Shown here: one piece after another, positions 53,921-62,995 of the stretch
How positions within the stretch are numbered: the stretch's first letter is position 1
How the letters are laid out: each line of letters opens with the position of its first letter
NCBI RefSeq assembly: GCF_902499335.1
Contig: NZ_CABVQK010000008.1
Location: 124,001-188,000, forward strand
DNA length: 64,000 nucleotides
Direction: 5' to 3'
Source: Burkholderia lata
GTDB taxonomy: Bacteria > Pseudomonadota > Gammaproteobacteria > Burkholderiales > Burkholderiaceae
The notes under the pieces: generated by a model
Seen by the model: only the letters and a program-made list of their open reading frames with translations
Database searches by the model: none
Told to the model about the DNA's origin: nothing
Program-made: the position numbers and the translations under genes

Positions 53921-53986
53921 ATAACGAACGGTTATGCGATTCGCGAAAAAAGGTCATTTTGCATAACTTTCCGGATTGGCTAAAGT
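53921..53986 (+). promoter_or_regulatory. pcaHG promoter with PcaQ-type operator (repeat copy 2)
   Basis: ATAACGAACGGTTAT (53921-53935) is the operator palindrome, 24 bases upstream of a -35-like TTGCAT (53959-53964), 16-base spacer and TAAAGT (53981-53986). PcaQ sites reported in rhizobia have a related ATAAC/GTTA form. This is the working copy; copy 1 lies next to pcaQ. Confidence 0.7.
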
Positions 53987-54027
53987 CGTGCCATCCACTT
54001 CGCGAAATACCTATCAGGAGACGCCCG

Positions 54028-54735
54028 ATGGATTCCCCCACGATCCTCACGCCGCGCGACTGGCCGTCGCATCCGGCCTATGTCCACCCCGAGTACCGTT
54101 CGTCGGTGAAGCGCGGCCCGACCCGCCCGCTGATCCCGCTGAAAGAGAAACTGCGCGACCAGTACGCGCCCGTCTACGGCGCCGAAGATCTCGGCGCGCT
54201 CGACCATGACCTGACGAAGAACGCCGTGAAGAACGGCGAGCCGCTCGGCGAACGCATGGTCGTCACGGGCCGCGTGCTCGACGAAGGCGGCAAGCCCGTG
54301 CGCAACACGCTCGTCGAGGTGTGGCAGGCGAACGCGGCCGGCCGCTACGTGCACAAGGTCGACCAGCACGATGCGCCGCTCGACCCGAACTTCCTCGGCG
54401 CGGGCCGCTGCCTGACCGACGACGAAGGCCGCTACCGCTTCCTGACGATCAAGCCCGGCGCGTATCCGTGGGGCAACCATCCGAACGCGTGGCGCCCGAA
54501 TCACATCCATTTCTCGCTGTTCGGCGATTACTTCGGCTCGCGTCTCGTCACGCAGATGTACTTCCCCGGCGACCCGCTGCTCGCGTACGACCCGATCTTC
54601 CAGGGCACGCCCGAGGCCGCGCGCGATCGCCTGATCTCGCGCTTCTCGATGGACATCACCGAAGAAGGCTATGCGCTCGGCTACGAATTCGACATCGTGC
54701 TGCGCGGCCGCGACGCTACCCCGATGGAGCGCTGA
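54028..54735 (+). CDS. pcaH: Protocatechuate 3,4-dioxygenase beta subunit
   Basis: A 235-residue intradiol dioxygenase subunit that holds the Fe(III) site and opens protocatechuate to beta-carboxy-cis,cis-muconate. The NRYVHK-type block GRYVHKVDQHDAPLDPNF with the tyrosine ligand region, and YPWGNHPNAWRPNHIHF with the second tyrosine and the two histidine ligands, are intact. AGGAG precedes the ATG. pcaG follows after three bases. Confidence 0.96.
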   Translation: MDSPTILTPRDWPSHPAYVHPEYRSSVKRGPTRPLIPLKEKLRDQYAPVYGAEDLGALDHDLTKNAVKNGEPLGERMVVTGRVLDEGGKPVRNTLVEVWQANAAGRYVHKVDQHDAPLDPNFLGAGRCLTDDEGRYRFLTIKPGAYPWGNHPNAWRPNHIHFSLFGDYFGSRLVTQMYFPGDPLLAYDPIFQGTPEAARDRLISRFSMDITEEGYALGYEFDIVLRGRDATPMER

Positions 54736-54738
54736 ACC

Positions 54739-55332
54739 ATGACGACGCTGAAGCAAACCCCTTCGCAGACGGTCGGCCCGTACTTCGCGTACGGCCTGTG
54801 CCCGCAGCAATACGACTACGACCTGAAGAGCCTGTTCACGCCGACGATCGCCGCTGCACACGCCGAAGGCGAGCACGTGCTGCTGGTCGGCCAGGTGTTC
54901 GACGGTGACGGCAACGTCGTCGGCGACGCGGTGCTCGAATTCACGCAGGTGGACGGCGCGGGCCGCTACCCGGCGTCGCGCGACGACATCGCGAAATCCG
55001 GCTTCACGGGTTTCGCGCGGGTCGGCACCGGCACCGATGCGCAGCAGCGTTTCGTCGTCGAGACGGTAAAACCGGGCCGTATCGCCGCCGGCGAAGCGCC
55101 GCACATCAACGTGACCGTGATGATGCGCGGGATCCTCACCCACGCGTTCACACGCGTGTACTTCGACGACGAAGCCGCCGCGAACGCGGCCGACCCCGTG
55201 CTGAACGCGGTGCCGGCCGAGCGCCGCGCGACGCTCGTCGCGAAACGCGATGCGCAGCCGGGCCGCCCGGTCGTCTACCGCTTCGACATCCGCATGCAGG
55301 GGCCGGACGAAACCGTGTTCTTCGACGTGTGA
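54739..55332 (+). CDS. pcaG: Protocatechuate 3,4-dioxygenase alpha subunit
   Basis: A 197-residue alpha subunit: SQTVGPYFAYGLCP at the start, GQVFDGDGNVVGDAVLEFTQ, and APHINVTVMMRGILTHAFTR, ending in DIRMQGPDETVFFDV. It lacks the iron ligands, as usual, and forms the heterodimeric unit with PcaH. Directly after pcaH with an overlap-like three-base gap. Confidence 0.96.
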   Translation: MTTLKQTPSQTVGPYFAYGLCPQQYDYDLKSLFTPTIAAAHAEGEHVLLVGQVFDGDGNVVGDAVLEFTQVDGAGRYPASRDDIAKSGFTGFARVGTGTDAQQRFVVETVKPGRIAAGEAPHINVTVMMRGILTHAFTRVYFDDEAAANAADPVLNAVPAERRATLVAKRDAQPGRPVVYRFDIRMQGPDETVFFDV

Positions 55333-55640
55333 CGCGCGGGCCGGCGCACGCCGGTTTCGCCCGCTACCGCACCGCCGCGTGGCGCGATACCAACAGGCAT
55401 CGCGGCACGCGGCGTTTTTCATGCTCCGTCGCATCATTCGATGCTGCGGCGCATCGCGCCGGGTCACGGGTGCCCATGCCCGTTGTCACATGCCTCTGTC
55501 TCCCGAATCGAACGCGCGATTGAAACGCATGCTGCGACCGCACATCACTCGTCGGTCCGGCAGGATATCGTTTGCGCGTTATGCGGCGTATTCTTCGTTA
55601 TCCGCAACGCCTCAACGGAATTGAATCGCGACCAGCAATA

Positions 55641-55691
55641 ATTACATATGTAATGCGCGACACCGCCCGGCAGGCTGTGCGCGCATTTTTT
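55641..55691 (+). terminator. Palindrome and intrinsic terminator downstream of pcaG
   Basis: ATTACATATGTAAT (55641-55654) is a perfect palindrome that runs into a stem ATGCGCGACA / TGT-CGCGCAT (55653-55686) followed by six T. It lies about 320 bases after pcaG; the stretch 55333-55640 between shows no gene. Confidence 0.65.
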
Positions 55692-55709
55692 CTGACCGAG
55701 TGCCTTTAA

Positions 55710-55746
55710 ACGCGTCTGACCGAAATTGGCAGGCGCGTATTTTTTT
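55710..55746 (+). terminator. Second intrinsic terminator in the pcaG-araC gap
   Basis: ACGCGTCTG and CAGGCGCGT pair (one wobble) around an 11-base loop and are followed by A and seven T. It faces rightward, 20 bases after the first terminator, ahead of the convergent AraC-type gene. Confidence 0.7.
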
Positions 55747-55790
55747 GTGCCAGCCGGCGCACGGGCGTGGCGCGCGCCGATTCGTTCCGG

Positions 55791-56570
55791 TTAGCGCCGA
55801 ATCTCCAGATAGCGGCTCGGCGTGTCGCCCAGAATGCGGCGAAACGCCGACGTGAACGCGCTGGCGCTCGCGTACCCGAGATCGAGCGCGACGCGCGTCA
55901 CCGATTGCCCGTCGCTCAGGCGTGCGATCGCCGCGAGCATGCACACCTGTTGGCGCCATGCGGCAAAACTCACGCCCGTCTGCGCGCGAAACTGCCGCGT
56001 GAACGTGCGACGGCTCACACCCGCGTCGGCGGCCACCTGGTCGAGATCGGCCGCGATCGACGGCGATGCGAGCAGGTGCCGGCACACCTTCGCCAGCCGT
56101 GCGTCGGCAGGCAGCGGCGCATGCAGCGACAGGCGCGGCATCGTCGCGATTTCCGCGACCAGCAGCGCCATCAGCTTGCCCGCGCGCCCGTCGACGTCGT
56201 ACAGGGCCGGCAGGTCGATCGCATCGTCGATCAGTTGGCGCAGCAGCGCCGATACGCCATACACGCCGCACTGCGCGGGCAGACCCGCCTCCAGCGCGGC
56301 GTCTGCGGCCACGAACGTGTTGAGCATCGTGACCGGCCCGGTCATCGTCATTTCGTGCCGCACGCCGGCCGGCACCCAGCACGCGCGCTGCGGCGGCACC
56401 AGCCAGCGCCCGTGCGGCGTCGACACGCTGATCGTGCCGCGCGACGCGAACGCGAATTGCCCGCGCCCGTGCGCGTGATCCGGAAACGTCGTGCCCGCCG
56501 CATAGTCGTTCGCGGTCACGACCACGCTCCGGGGAATGTTTTCGTAGGGATCTAGCAGCGTATTTCTCAC
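55791..56570 (-). CDS. AraC-family transcriptional regulator with cupin sensor domain
   Basis: About 259 residues from a GTG at 56570 (an in-frame start at 56666 is possible but that stretch overlaps the divergent gene's leader). N-terminal cupin-like domain (HAHGRGQFAFASRGTISVST then WLVPPQRACWVPAGVRHEM) and two C-terminal HTHs (LDQVAADAGVSRRTFTRQF and VTRVALDLGYASASAFTSAF then RRILGDTPSRY). Divergent from the alpha/beta hydrolase, which it may control. Confidence 0.85.
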   Translation of the reverse strand: MRNTLLDPYENIPRSVVVTANDYAAGTTFPDHAHGRGQFAFASRGTISVSTPHGRWLVPPQRACWVPAGVRHEMTMTGPVTMLNTFVAADAALEAGLPAQCGVYGVSALLRQLIDDAIDLPALYDVDGRAGKLMALLVAEIATMPRLSLHAPLPADARLAKVCRHLLASPSIAADLDQVAADAGVSRRTFTRQFRAQTGVSFAAWRQQVCMLAAIARLSDGQSVTRVALDLGYASASAFTSAFRRILGDTPSRYLEIRR

Positions 56571-56712
56571 GGCCCGAATTCCATCATCAATGACCCTATA
56601 TCGAAGGCGGGTCTCCTTCGCGCGATCTACGATCCGCTCCACCCTTGCGCGACCTGACGGCCGCAAGACCCGTCGGCCTGATCGGCCGGATTACCACTGC
56701 ATCGGAGCGGAC

Positions 56713-57492
56713 ATGCCGAATACGTTTCATCGCGTGGGGGACGGCCCCCACCCTGTTCTTGTACTGCCCGGCTGGTTCGGCGACGCCCGCGCGTTCGAAC
56801 CCGTCGAAGCGTGGCTGTCGCGCGAGCATTTCAGCTATGTATTCATGGACTACCGAGGTTACGGCCGCATGCGCGACGCAGCGGGCGACTACACGATCGA
56901 CGAGATCGCCGCCGACGCGCTCGCGCTGGCCGACGCACTCGATTTCGCGACCTTCAGCATCGTCGGCCACTCGATGGGCGCAATGGCGGCCGAGAAAGTC
57001 GCCGTCATGGCGCCCGGGCGCGTGCGCGCGCTGGTGCCGGTCACGCCCGTGCCGTGCGGCGGCTTGCCGTTCGACGCGGAGAAACGCGCGCTATTCGAGC
57101 GCGCGGCCGACCACGTCGCCGATCGCCGGACCATCATCGATCGCAGCACCGGCGGCCGGCTGCCCGCCGCCTGGGTCGAGTGGAAAGCCGCGTATTCGGC
57201 AGCCCGTTCGTCGCCATCTGCGTTCAGCGCGTACTTCCGCGCGTGGGCCGATACGGATTTCAGCGACGAGATCGCCGGCATCCATCCGGTGAAAGTGCTC
57301 ATCGGCGAGCACGATCCGGCGTTCGACGCGGCGTTGATGGCCCGCACCTACCTGCGGCGCTATCCGCTCGCCACCGTCGACGTGCTGCGCAATGCGGGCC
57401 ACTATCCGATGAACGAGACGCCGCTCGCGCTGGTCGCGGCGATGGAAGCGTTCCTGCTCGCCTCGACGGCGAGCCCGGTCGGCAACCCCTGA
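56713..57492 (+). CDS. Alpha/beta hydrolase
   Basis: A 259-residue single-domain hydrolase: VLVLPGWFGDARAF near the start, the DYRGYGRM strand-turn, nucleophile elbow VGHSMGAMA (S87) and the final GHYPMNETP histidine. GGAG precedes the ATG. No signal peptide. Substrate unknown; regulation by the divergent AraC-type protein is inferred. Confidence 0.85.
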   Translation: MPNTFHRVGDGPHPVLVLPGWFGDARAFEPVEAWLSREHFSYVFMDYRGYGRMRDAAGDYTIDEIAADALALADALDFATFSIVGHSMGAMAAEKVAVMAPGRVRALVPVTPVPCGGLPFDAEKRALFERAADHVADRRTIIDRSTGGRLPAAWVEWKAAYSAARSSPSAFSAYFRAWADTDFSDEIAGIHPVKVLIGEHDPAFDAALMARTYLRRYPLATVDVLRNAGHYPMNETPLALVAAMEAFLLASTASPVGNP

Positions 57493-57530
57493 CGACGCGC
57501 GGCGCGCAAGCGGCACGGCGACGACACGCA

Positions 57531-58358
57531 TCACCGCAGCATGAACGACATCGCCGACAAACTGTTCAGCGTGCGCACCACATGCTCGACCGACGGCCCG
57601 TCGAAGCGCAGCGTCACCGCATCGACGCGCTCGAGCGACGGCAGCACGCAGAACAGGTCGGCCAGCGCCGCCGTCTGCACGCGCAGCGTGCACGCGGCCG
57701 GCGCGGGCCGATGGGCGCCGGCGCGCACGCCTGCCGACACTGCGTGCGCGACCGTTTCGCGCGCGGCGGTTGCGATCCGCGCACATGACGCGGCGGGCGT
57801 GAGCGTATCGCCGCTCGATGCGCCGCCGGCCGTCTTGATCGTCTCGAAATGCGCATCCGGAAACAGCGGTTGCGTTTCCTCCGTGAACACGTCGTCACCC
57901 GTGGCCAGCGCGACGTGCGCGCCGTATTCCCGCGCCAGCGCACCGTACAGCCCGGCTTCGCCGAGTTCGACGCCGTTCAGCCACACCTGCGTGAACGCGA
58001 AGCTGTTGATCGTGTGCGCGAGTACGCCGCGCGTCTGCGATTTCGCGTGATAGCCGATCATGAACACGAGATCGGGCTGCTGTTCGAGGCCCGCCATCAT
58101 CCCGAGCGTGCGCGGCTTGCCGAGCACGACGCGCGCACGCGCATCGAGCCCGTCGGGCAGCAGGTTGCGAAAGCCGCCGTGCGAATCGTTGACCCACACG
58201 GCCTGCGCGCCGCCCGTGAACGCGCCTTCGATCGCCGCGTTCGCCTCGGCGGTCATCCAGCGGCGCGCGCGCTCGTATTCCGGATTGCCGGCGCGCGTCT
58301 GCTCGGTGGCGAATACGCCGGCGACGCCTTCGATATCGGTCGAAATCAGGATCTTCAT
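57531..58358 (-). CDS. dppA: D-aminopeptidase, M55 family (DppA)
   Basis: A 275-residue M55 zinc aminopeptidase that removes N-terminal D-residues from short peptides. STDIEGVAG supplies D8 and E10, VNDSHGG supplies H60, GYHAKSQT supplies H104, and VLAHTIN the catalytic H115, all at the Bacillus DppA numbering. The ATG at 58358 overlaps the peptidase stop as ATGA. Last gene of the gsi operon; it should act on imported peptides in the cytosol. Confidence 0.93.
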   Translation of the reverse strand: MKILISTDIEGVAGVFATEQTRAGNPEYERARRWMTAEANAAIEGAFTGGAQAVWVNDSHGGFRNLLPDGLDARARVVLGKPRTLGMMAGLEQQPDLVFMIGYHAKSQTRGVLAHTINSFAFTQVWLNGVELGEAGLYGALAREYGAHVALATGDDVFTEETQPLFPDAHFETIKTAGGASSGDTLTPAASCARIATAARETVAHAVSAGVRAGAHRPAPAACTLRVQTAALADLFCVLPSLERVDAVTLRFDGPSVEHVVRTLNSLSAMSFMLR

Positions 58359-59437
58359 GACTGGGTAAGACGTCCTTCGTGGCCTTCGTTGAACAGGCGA
58401 TCGAGATCGGGCACCGCATCGCGCAGCGATTGCCGCATGTGGCCGTCGCGCCCCGCCACCGTCACGGCCTGCAGCAACGCATCGGCGATCGCGTGTTCGA
58501 CGCTTTCGGCCGCGGCCATGAACAGCGGGTCGAGCGCGGCATCGGCGACGAGGGCCGGTAGCGCGATGGTCGATGCGTCGTGCGCGATCGTGTATGCGGT
58601 GGAGAATGCGAGCGCGATGTCGCCGCTGCCGTGCCCGTAGACCGAGCCCGTGCGGGCCAGCCCCGCACCTGCACGGCGTGCGAGCCGCGACAGTTGTCGC
58701 GCATCGAGCGGCGCATCGGTGGCCAGCAGCAGGATGATCGAGCCCTGCTCGGGCGCCGCCGCGTGCGCGGCCGCGGCCGCACGCCGTTGCGCGGCGATGC
58801 GCCCGACCGGCACACCGCCGAGCGTCAGCATCGGCAGCCGGCCGAAATTCGCGAGCACGAGTGCGCCGACCGTATAGGGCCTGCCGGCCGCGACGGCGAC
58901 GCACGATGCCGAACCGATCCCGCCCTTCAGGTCGAAGCTCGACATCCCGCGCCCGGCGCCCACCGCGCCGCGTGCGACGTCGCGCGATGCCGCGCGGTAC
59001 GCGTCGTCGTAATGCGCGGCCGTGACCGCGAATGCCTGGATATCGTTCAGGTAGCCGTCGTTGCACTCGAACACGAGCGGGTTGACGGTCGACCAGTCGC
59101 GGCCGATCTGCGGATTCGCCGCGATCGCCGCGCGGATCTGCGCCTGCGCGACCGCGCCGACGCCGAACGTATTGGTCAGTGCGATCGGCGTCTCGAGCGT
59201 GCCGAGCTCGTCGACCTGCACGAGCCCGACACTCTTGCCGAAGCCGTTGATCACCGCAGCCCCCGCCGGTACCTTGCTGCGGTACACGTCACCCGGATGC
59301 GGCTTCACGACCGTCACACCCGTCTGCACGTTGCCGGCATCAAGCGTGCAATGGCCGACCGTCACACCCGGCACGTCGGCGATCGTGCCGCGCGGCCCGG
59401 CCGGCAGCGTTGCCGCCCACATCGGTGCACTGCGCAT
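58355..59437 (-). CDS. P1 family (DmpA-type) aminopeptidase
   Basis: A 360-residue peptidase of the S58/DmpA family, which autocleaves at a Gly-Ser bond to form an Ntn-type enzyme. ITDVPGVTVGH-like opening (TIADVPGVTVGHCTL), TNTFGVGAVAQ, FECNDGYLND and FDLKGGIGSASC are family blocks. At the expected cleavage site the sequence is ANFG-R (G199-R200), not Gly-Ser, so self-processing may be absent. It is coupled to gsiD (TGATG) and dppA (ATGA). Confidence 0.85.
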   Translation of the reverse strand: MRSAPMWAATLPAGPRGTIADVPGVTVGHCTLDAGNVQTGVTVVKPHPGDVYRSKVPAGAAVINGFGKSVGLVQVDELGTLETPIALTNTFGVGAVAQAQIRAAIAANPQIGRDWSTVNPLVFECNDGYLNDIQAFAVTAAHYDDAYRAASRDVARGAVGAGRGMSSFDLKGGIGSASCVAVAAGRPYTVGALVLANFGRLPMLTLGGVPVGRIAAQRRAAAAAHAAAPEQGSIILLLATDAPLDARQLSRLARRAGAGLARTGSVYGHGSGDIALAFSTAYTIAHDASTIALPALVADAALDPLFMAAAESVEHAIADALLQAVTVAGRDGHMRQSLRDAVPDLDRLFNEGHEGRLTQS

Positions 59438-60330
59438 CAGCGGCGCTCCAGCTTGGGATCGAGCGCGTCGCGCAGCCCGTCGCCGAGCAGGTTGAACGCG
59501 AGCACGGTCAGGAAGATCGCGAGGCTCGGGAAGATCGCGATGTGCGGCGCCGTCACCATGTCCGCACGCGCCTCGTTGAGCATCGCGCCCCACTCCGGCG
59601 TCGGCGGCTGCGCGCCGAGCCCGAGGAACGACAGGCTCGCGGCCGTGATGATCGACGTGCCGATCCGCATCGTGAAGTAGACGACGACCGACGACACGGT
59701 GCCCGGCAGGATGTGCCGCATGATGATCGTCCGGTCCGACGCGCCGATGCTGCGCGCGGCCTCGACATAGGTCATGTGCTTGAGCATCAGCGTGTTGCCG
59801 CGCACGAGCCGCGCGAACGCCGGGATGCTGAAGATCGCGACCGCGCAGATCACGTTGACCATCCCGTTACCGAGGATCGCCACCACGCCGATCGCGAGCA
59901 GGATGCCCGGGAACGCGAACAGCACGTCGGCCACGCGCATCGTGATGCGGTCCCACCAGCCTTCGTAGTAGCCGGCGAGCAGCCCGAAGAACGTGCCGAT
60001 CACCGCGCCGAGCGCGACCGAGAAAAAGCCGGCCGCGAGCGAGATGCGCGTGCCCGCGATGATCCGGCTGAAGATGTCGCGGCCGAGCGAATCGACACCG
60101 AACCAGTGCACGGCCGACGGCCCCGCGTTCAGCGCGTCGTAGTCGAAATAGTTTTCCGGATCGAACGGCACGATGTGCGGGCCGACGAACGCCAGCACGA
60201 CAAGCGCCAGCACGAAGCCGCCCGCGACGAGCGCGACGGTCTGCTTGCGGAACTTGCGCCAGAATTCGCGCCACGGCGTGCGGATCGCGGTCGGTGCGGC
60301 CGGCGCCGCGGTCGGGACTGTCGCGTTCAT
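59437..60330 (-). CDS. gsiD: Peptide/glutathione ABC transporter permease GsiD
   Basis: A 297-residue DppC-type permease: basic N-terminus (WREFWRKFRKQTVAL), six hydrophobic helices, FGVDSLGRDIFSR and the coupling loop EAARSIGASDRTII. It pairs with GsiC in the membrane. Its stop overlaps the start of the P1 peptidase gene; eight bases separate it from gsiC. Confidence 0.92.
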   Translation of the reverse strand: MNATVPTAAPAAPTAIRTPWREFWRKFRKQTVALVAGGFVLALVVLAFVGPHIVPFDPENYFDYDALNAGPSAVHWFGVDSLGRDIFSRIIAGTRISLAAGFFSVALGAVIGTFFGLLAGYYEGWWDRITMRVADVLFAFPGILLAIGVVAILGNGMVNVICAVAIFSIPAFARLVRGNTLMLKHMTYVEAARSIGASDRTIIMRHILPGTVSSVVVYFTMRIGTSIITAASLSFLGLGAQPPTPEWGAMLNEARADMVTAPHIAIFPSLAIFLTVLAFNLLGDGLRDALDPKLERR

Positions 60331-60337
60331 GCGCGCC

Positions 60338-61258
60338 TCACTTGAACCGGATGGTCGGGTTGATGACCGCGTACAGCACGTCGACGGTCAGGTTGATCAG
60401 GATGAACTCGAGCGAAAACAGCAATACGATCGCCTGGATCACCGGGTAGTCGCGCATCGTCACCGCATCGACGAGCAGGCGCCCGAGCCCCGGCCAGTTG
60501 AACACGACCTCGACGACGATCGAGCCGCCGAGCAGGAAGCCGAACTGCAGCCCCATCATCGTGACGACCGGGATCATCGCGTTGCGCAGGCAGTGCTTGA
60601 GCACCACCATCGGCTCGTGCACACCCTTCGCACGCGCGGTGCGGACGAAATCCTCGTTCAGCACCTCGACGAACGACGCGCGCGTGAAGCGCGCCATCAC
60701 GGCCGCGACCGCGGCGCCGAGCGTCAGCGACGGCAGCACGTAGCTCTTCCACGAGCCGTCCGGCACGACCGGCAGCCAGCCGAGCTTCACCGAGAAGATT
60801 TCCATCAGCAGCATGCCGAGCGCGAACGCGGGAAACGAGATGCCCGACACCGCGAGCGTCATGCCGAGGCGGTCCGGCCAGCGGTTGCGCCACACCGCCG
60901 ACGCGATCCCGATCGCCATCCCGAAGGCCGTCGCCCACACCATGCTGACGAGCGTCAGCATCAGCGTCGGCATGAAGCGCTCGCCGATCTCGGTCGAGAC
61001 CGGCCGCTTGCTGCGCGTCGACATGCCGAAGTCGCCGTGCGCGATCTTCGTGAAGAAGTTCACGAACTGCGCGGGCAGCGGCCGGTCGAGTCCGAGATCG
61101 GCACGCACGAGCGCGACCGTCGCGTCGTCGGCTTCGGGGCCGGCCGCGAGCCGCGCCGGATCGCCCGGCAGCAGGTGGACGAACAGAAACACCAGCACCG
61201 CGACGATCGCGAGCGTGGGCAGCAGGCCGAACAGGCGTTTGACGAGAAAATTCAGCAT
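60338..61258 (-). CDS. gsiC: Peptide/glutathione ABC transporter permease GsiC
   Basis: A 306-residue DppB-type permease: N-terminal FLVKRLFGLLPTLAIVAVLV, LGLDRPLPAQFVNFF, and coupling loop RTARAKGVHEPMVVLKHCLR. Six predicted helices. The second membrane subunit with gsiD, 79 bases after gsiB. Confidence 0.92.
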   Translation of the reverse strand: MLNFLVKRLFGLLPTLAIVAVLVFLFVHLLPGDPARLAAGPEADDATVALVRADLGLDRPLPAQFVNFFTKIAHGDFGMSTRSKRPVSTEIGERFMPTLMLTLVSMVWATAFGMAIGIASAVWRNRWPDRLGMTLAVSGISFPAFALGMLLMEIFSVKLGWLPVVPDGSWKSYVLPSLTLGAAVAAVMARFTRASFVEVLNEDFVRTARAKGVHEPMVVLKHCLRNAMIPVVTMMGLQFGFLLGGSIVVEVVFNWPGLGRLLVDAVTMRDYPVIQAIVLLFSLEFILINLTVDVLYAVINPTIRFK

Positions 61259-61337
61259 GAGGCACCGATCGAATCAGCGTGCCGGCGGCTTGCGCCGCCG
61301 GCACCGCATGGCGGACGAACCGCCGTCATCACCACTG

Positions 61338-62900
61338 TCATTTCAGCGAGATTTCGTCGAAGTTGAACGAGCCGTCCGGCATCACGTACGCGCCCTGCAG
61401 CCGCTTGCTGCGCGCATACACGATCTTCTCCTGCACGAGGAAGATCCACGGTGCATCGGCCCAGATCTGCTTCTGCGCATCGGCGTAGAGGTCGGTCTTC
61501 TTCGCGCGATCGACCGTCTCCAGCGCCTTCGTCAGATCGCCGTCGACCGTGTCGTTCTTGTAGTACGCGGTGTTGACGAGCTTCGGCGGCGCCGACGCGC
61601 CGGCGAGCAGCGGCGTGATCGCCCAGTTCGCCTCGCCGGTCGACGACGACCAGCCGATGTAGTACATCCGCACCGGCGCCTTCGCCGGATCCGGCGCGCT
61701 CTCGACCTTCGCGACGCGCTCGCCGGCTTCCAGCGCCTGCACCTGCACCTTCACGCCGACCTGCGCGAGCTGCTGCTGCACGAACTGGATCGCCTTCTGC
61801 GACGTCGAGTTGTTATACGCGGACCACAGCGTCGTCTCGAAGCCGTTCGGATAGCCGGCCTCCTTCAGCAGCGCGCGCGCCTTCGCCGGGTCGTACGGCC
61901 ACGGGCCCAGCTTCGTCGCGTAGTCGACACCCTGCGGCACCACGCCGGTCGACGGCGTCGCGAAGCCGGAGAACGCGACCTTCGCGAGCGCTTCCTTGTT
62001 CACCGCATAGTTCAGCGCCTGGCGCACCTTCGGGTTGTCGAACGGCTTCTGCTGCATGTTCAGCGACACGTAGCGCTGCACGATCGACGCCCGCTCGACG
62101 ATGTCGACCTTCGGGTTGCCCTTCAGGTCGACCGCCTGCTCGAACGGGATGCGGAACGCGAAATCGGCTTCGCCCGTCTTGATCAGCGCCGCCCGCGTGT
62201 TGTTGTCGACCACCGGCTTCCAGTCGATCGCGTCGATCTTCGGATAGCCCTTCTTCCAGTAGCCGGCGAACTTCTTCACCTTCAGGTCGTCGGTCTGCTT
62301 CCATTCGACGAACTCGAACGGGCCCGTGCCGACCGGATGCAGCGCGATGTCGCGGCCCCACTTCTTCAGCGCGGCCGGCGAGATCATCACGGCCGACGGG
62401 TGCGCGAGCGTGTTGATCAGCGCCGAGAACGGCTCGCGCAGCGTGATCTTCACCGTGTACGGATCGACCACTTCGGTCTTCTCGATCACGCGGAACATGT
62501 TGTAGCGCTTCAGATGGTTCGCGGGATCGGTCACGCGGTCGAAGTTCGCCTTCACGGCCGCCGCGTTGAAATCGGTGCCGTCGTGGAATTTCACGCCCTG
62601 GCGCAGCTTGATCGTGTAGACCTTCGCATCGGGGCTCGCGTCGTAGCTGGTCGCCAGCACGTTGACGAGCTTCATGTCCTTGTCGAAGCCGAACAGCCCC
62701 TGGTAGAACGACTTCACGACGGCCTGCGACACCGTATCGTTCGCGTCGTACGGATCCATCGTCGTGAACGTCGAGTCCACCGCCATCACCGCGGTCTGCT
62801 GCGCGAACGCGGGCACCGCGGCCGACAGCGCGAACGCGCCGGCAAGCGCGACGAAACACGCGCGCGGACGAAACATCGGAAACGGATGCTGCTTGGTCAT
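61338..62900 (-). CDS. gsiB: Periplasmic peptide/glutathione-binding protein GsiB
   Basis: A 520-residue SBP-family 5 protein. A signal peptide (ACFVALAGAFALSAAVPAFA) is followed by the class mark LATSYDASPDAKVYTIKLRQGVKFHDG and AVMISPAALKKWG. It delivers the peptide ligand to GsiCD. Glutathione specificity is by resemblance; short peptides are an alternative, which the co-transcribed peptidases would suit. Confidence 0.9.
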   Translation of the reverse strand: MTKQHPFPMFRPRACFVALAGAFALSAAVPAFAQQTAVMAVDSTFTTMDPYDANDTVSQAVVKSFYQGLFGFDKDMKLVNVLATSYDASPDAKVYTIKLRQGVKFHDGTDFNAAAVKANFDRVTDPANHLKRYNMFRVIEKTEVVDPYTVKITLREPFSALINTLAHPSAVMISPAALKKWGRDIALHPVGTGPFEFVEWKQTDDLKVKKFAGYWKKGYPKIDAIDWKPVVDNNTRAALIKTGEADFAFRIPFEQAVDLKGNPKVDIVERASIVQRYVSLNMQQKPFDNPKVRQALNYAVNKEALAKVAFSGFATPSTGVVPQGVDYATKLGPWPYDPAKARALLKEAGYPNGFETTLWSAYNNSTSQKAIQFVQQQLAQVGVKVQVQALEAGERVAKVESAPDPAKAPVRMYYIGWSSSTGEANWAITPLLAGASAPPKLVNTAYYKNDTVDGDLTKALETVDRAKKTDLYADAQKQIWADAPWIFLVQEKIVYARSKRLQGAYVMPDGSFNFDEISLK

Positions 62901-62995
62901 TTTGCTGGGCTCCTATCGGTGAATCGGTGACGCCTCACGGGCGTTTCGGTTTCGACTTCCTGCAAGCTCGCGCATCGCCGTGGCGATGCATTCCT

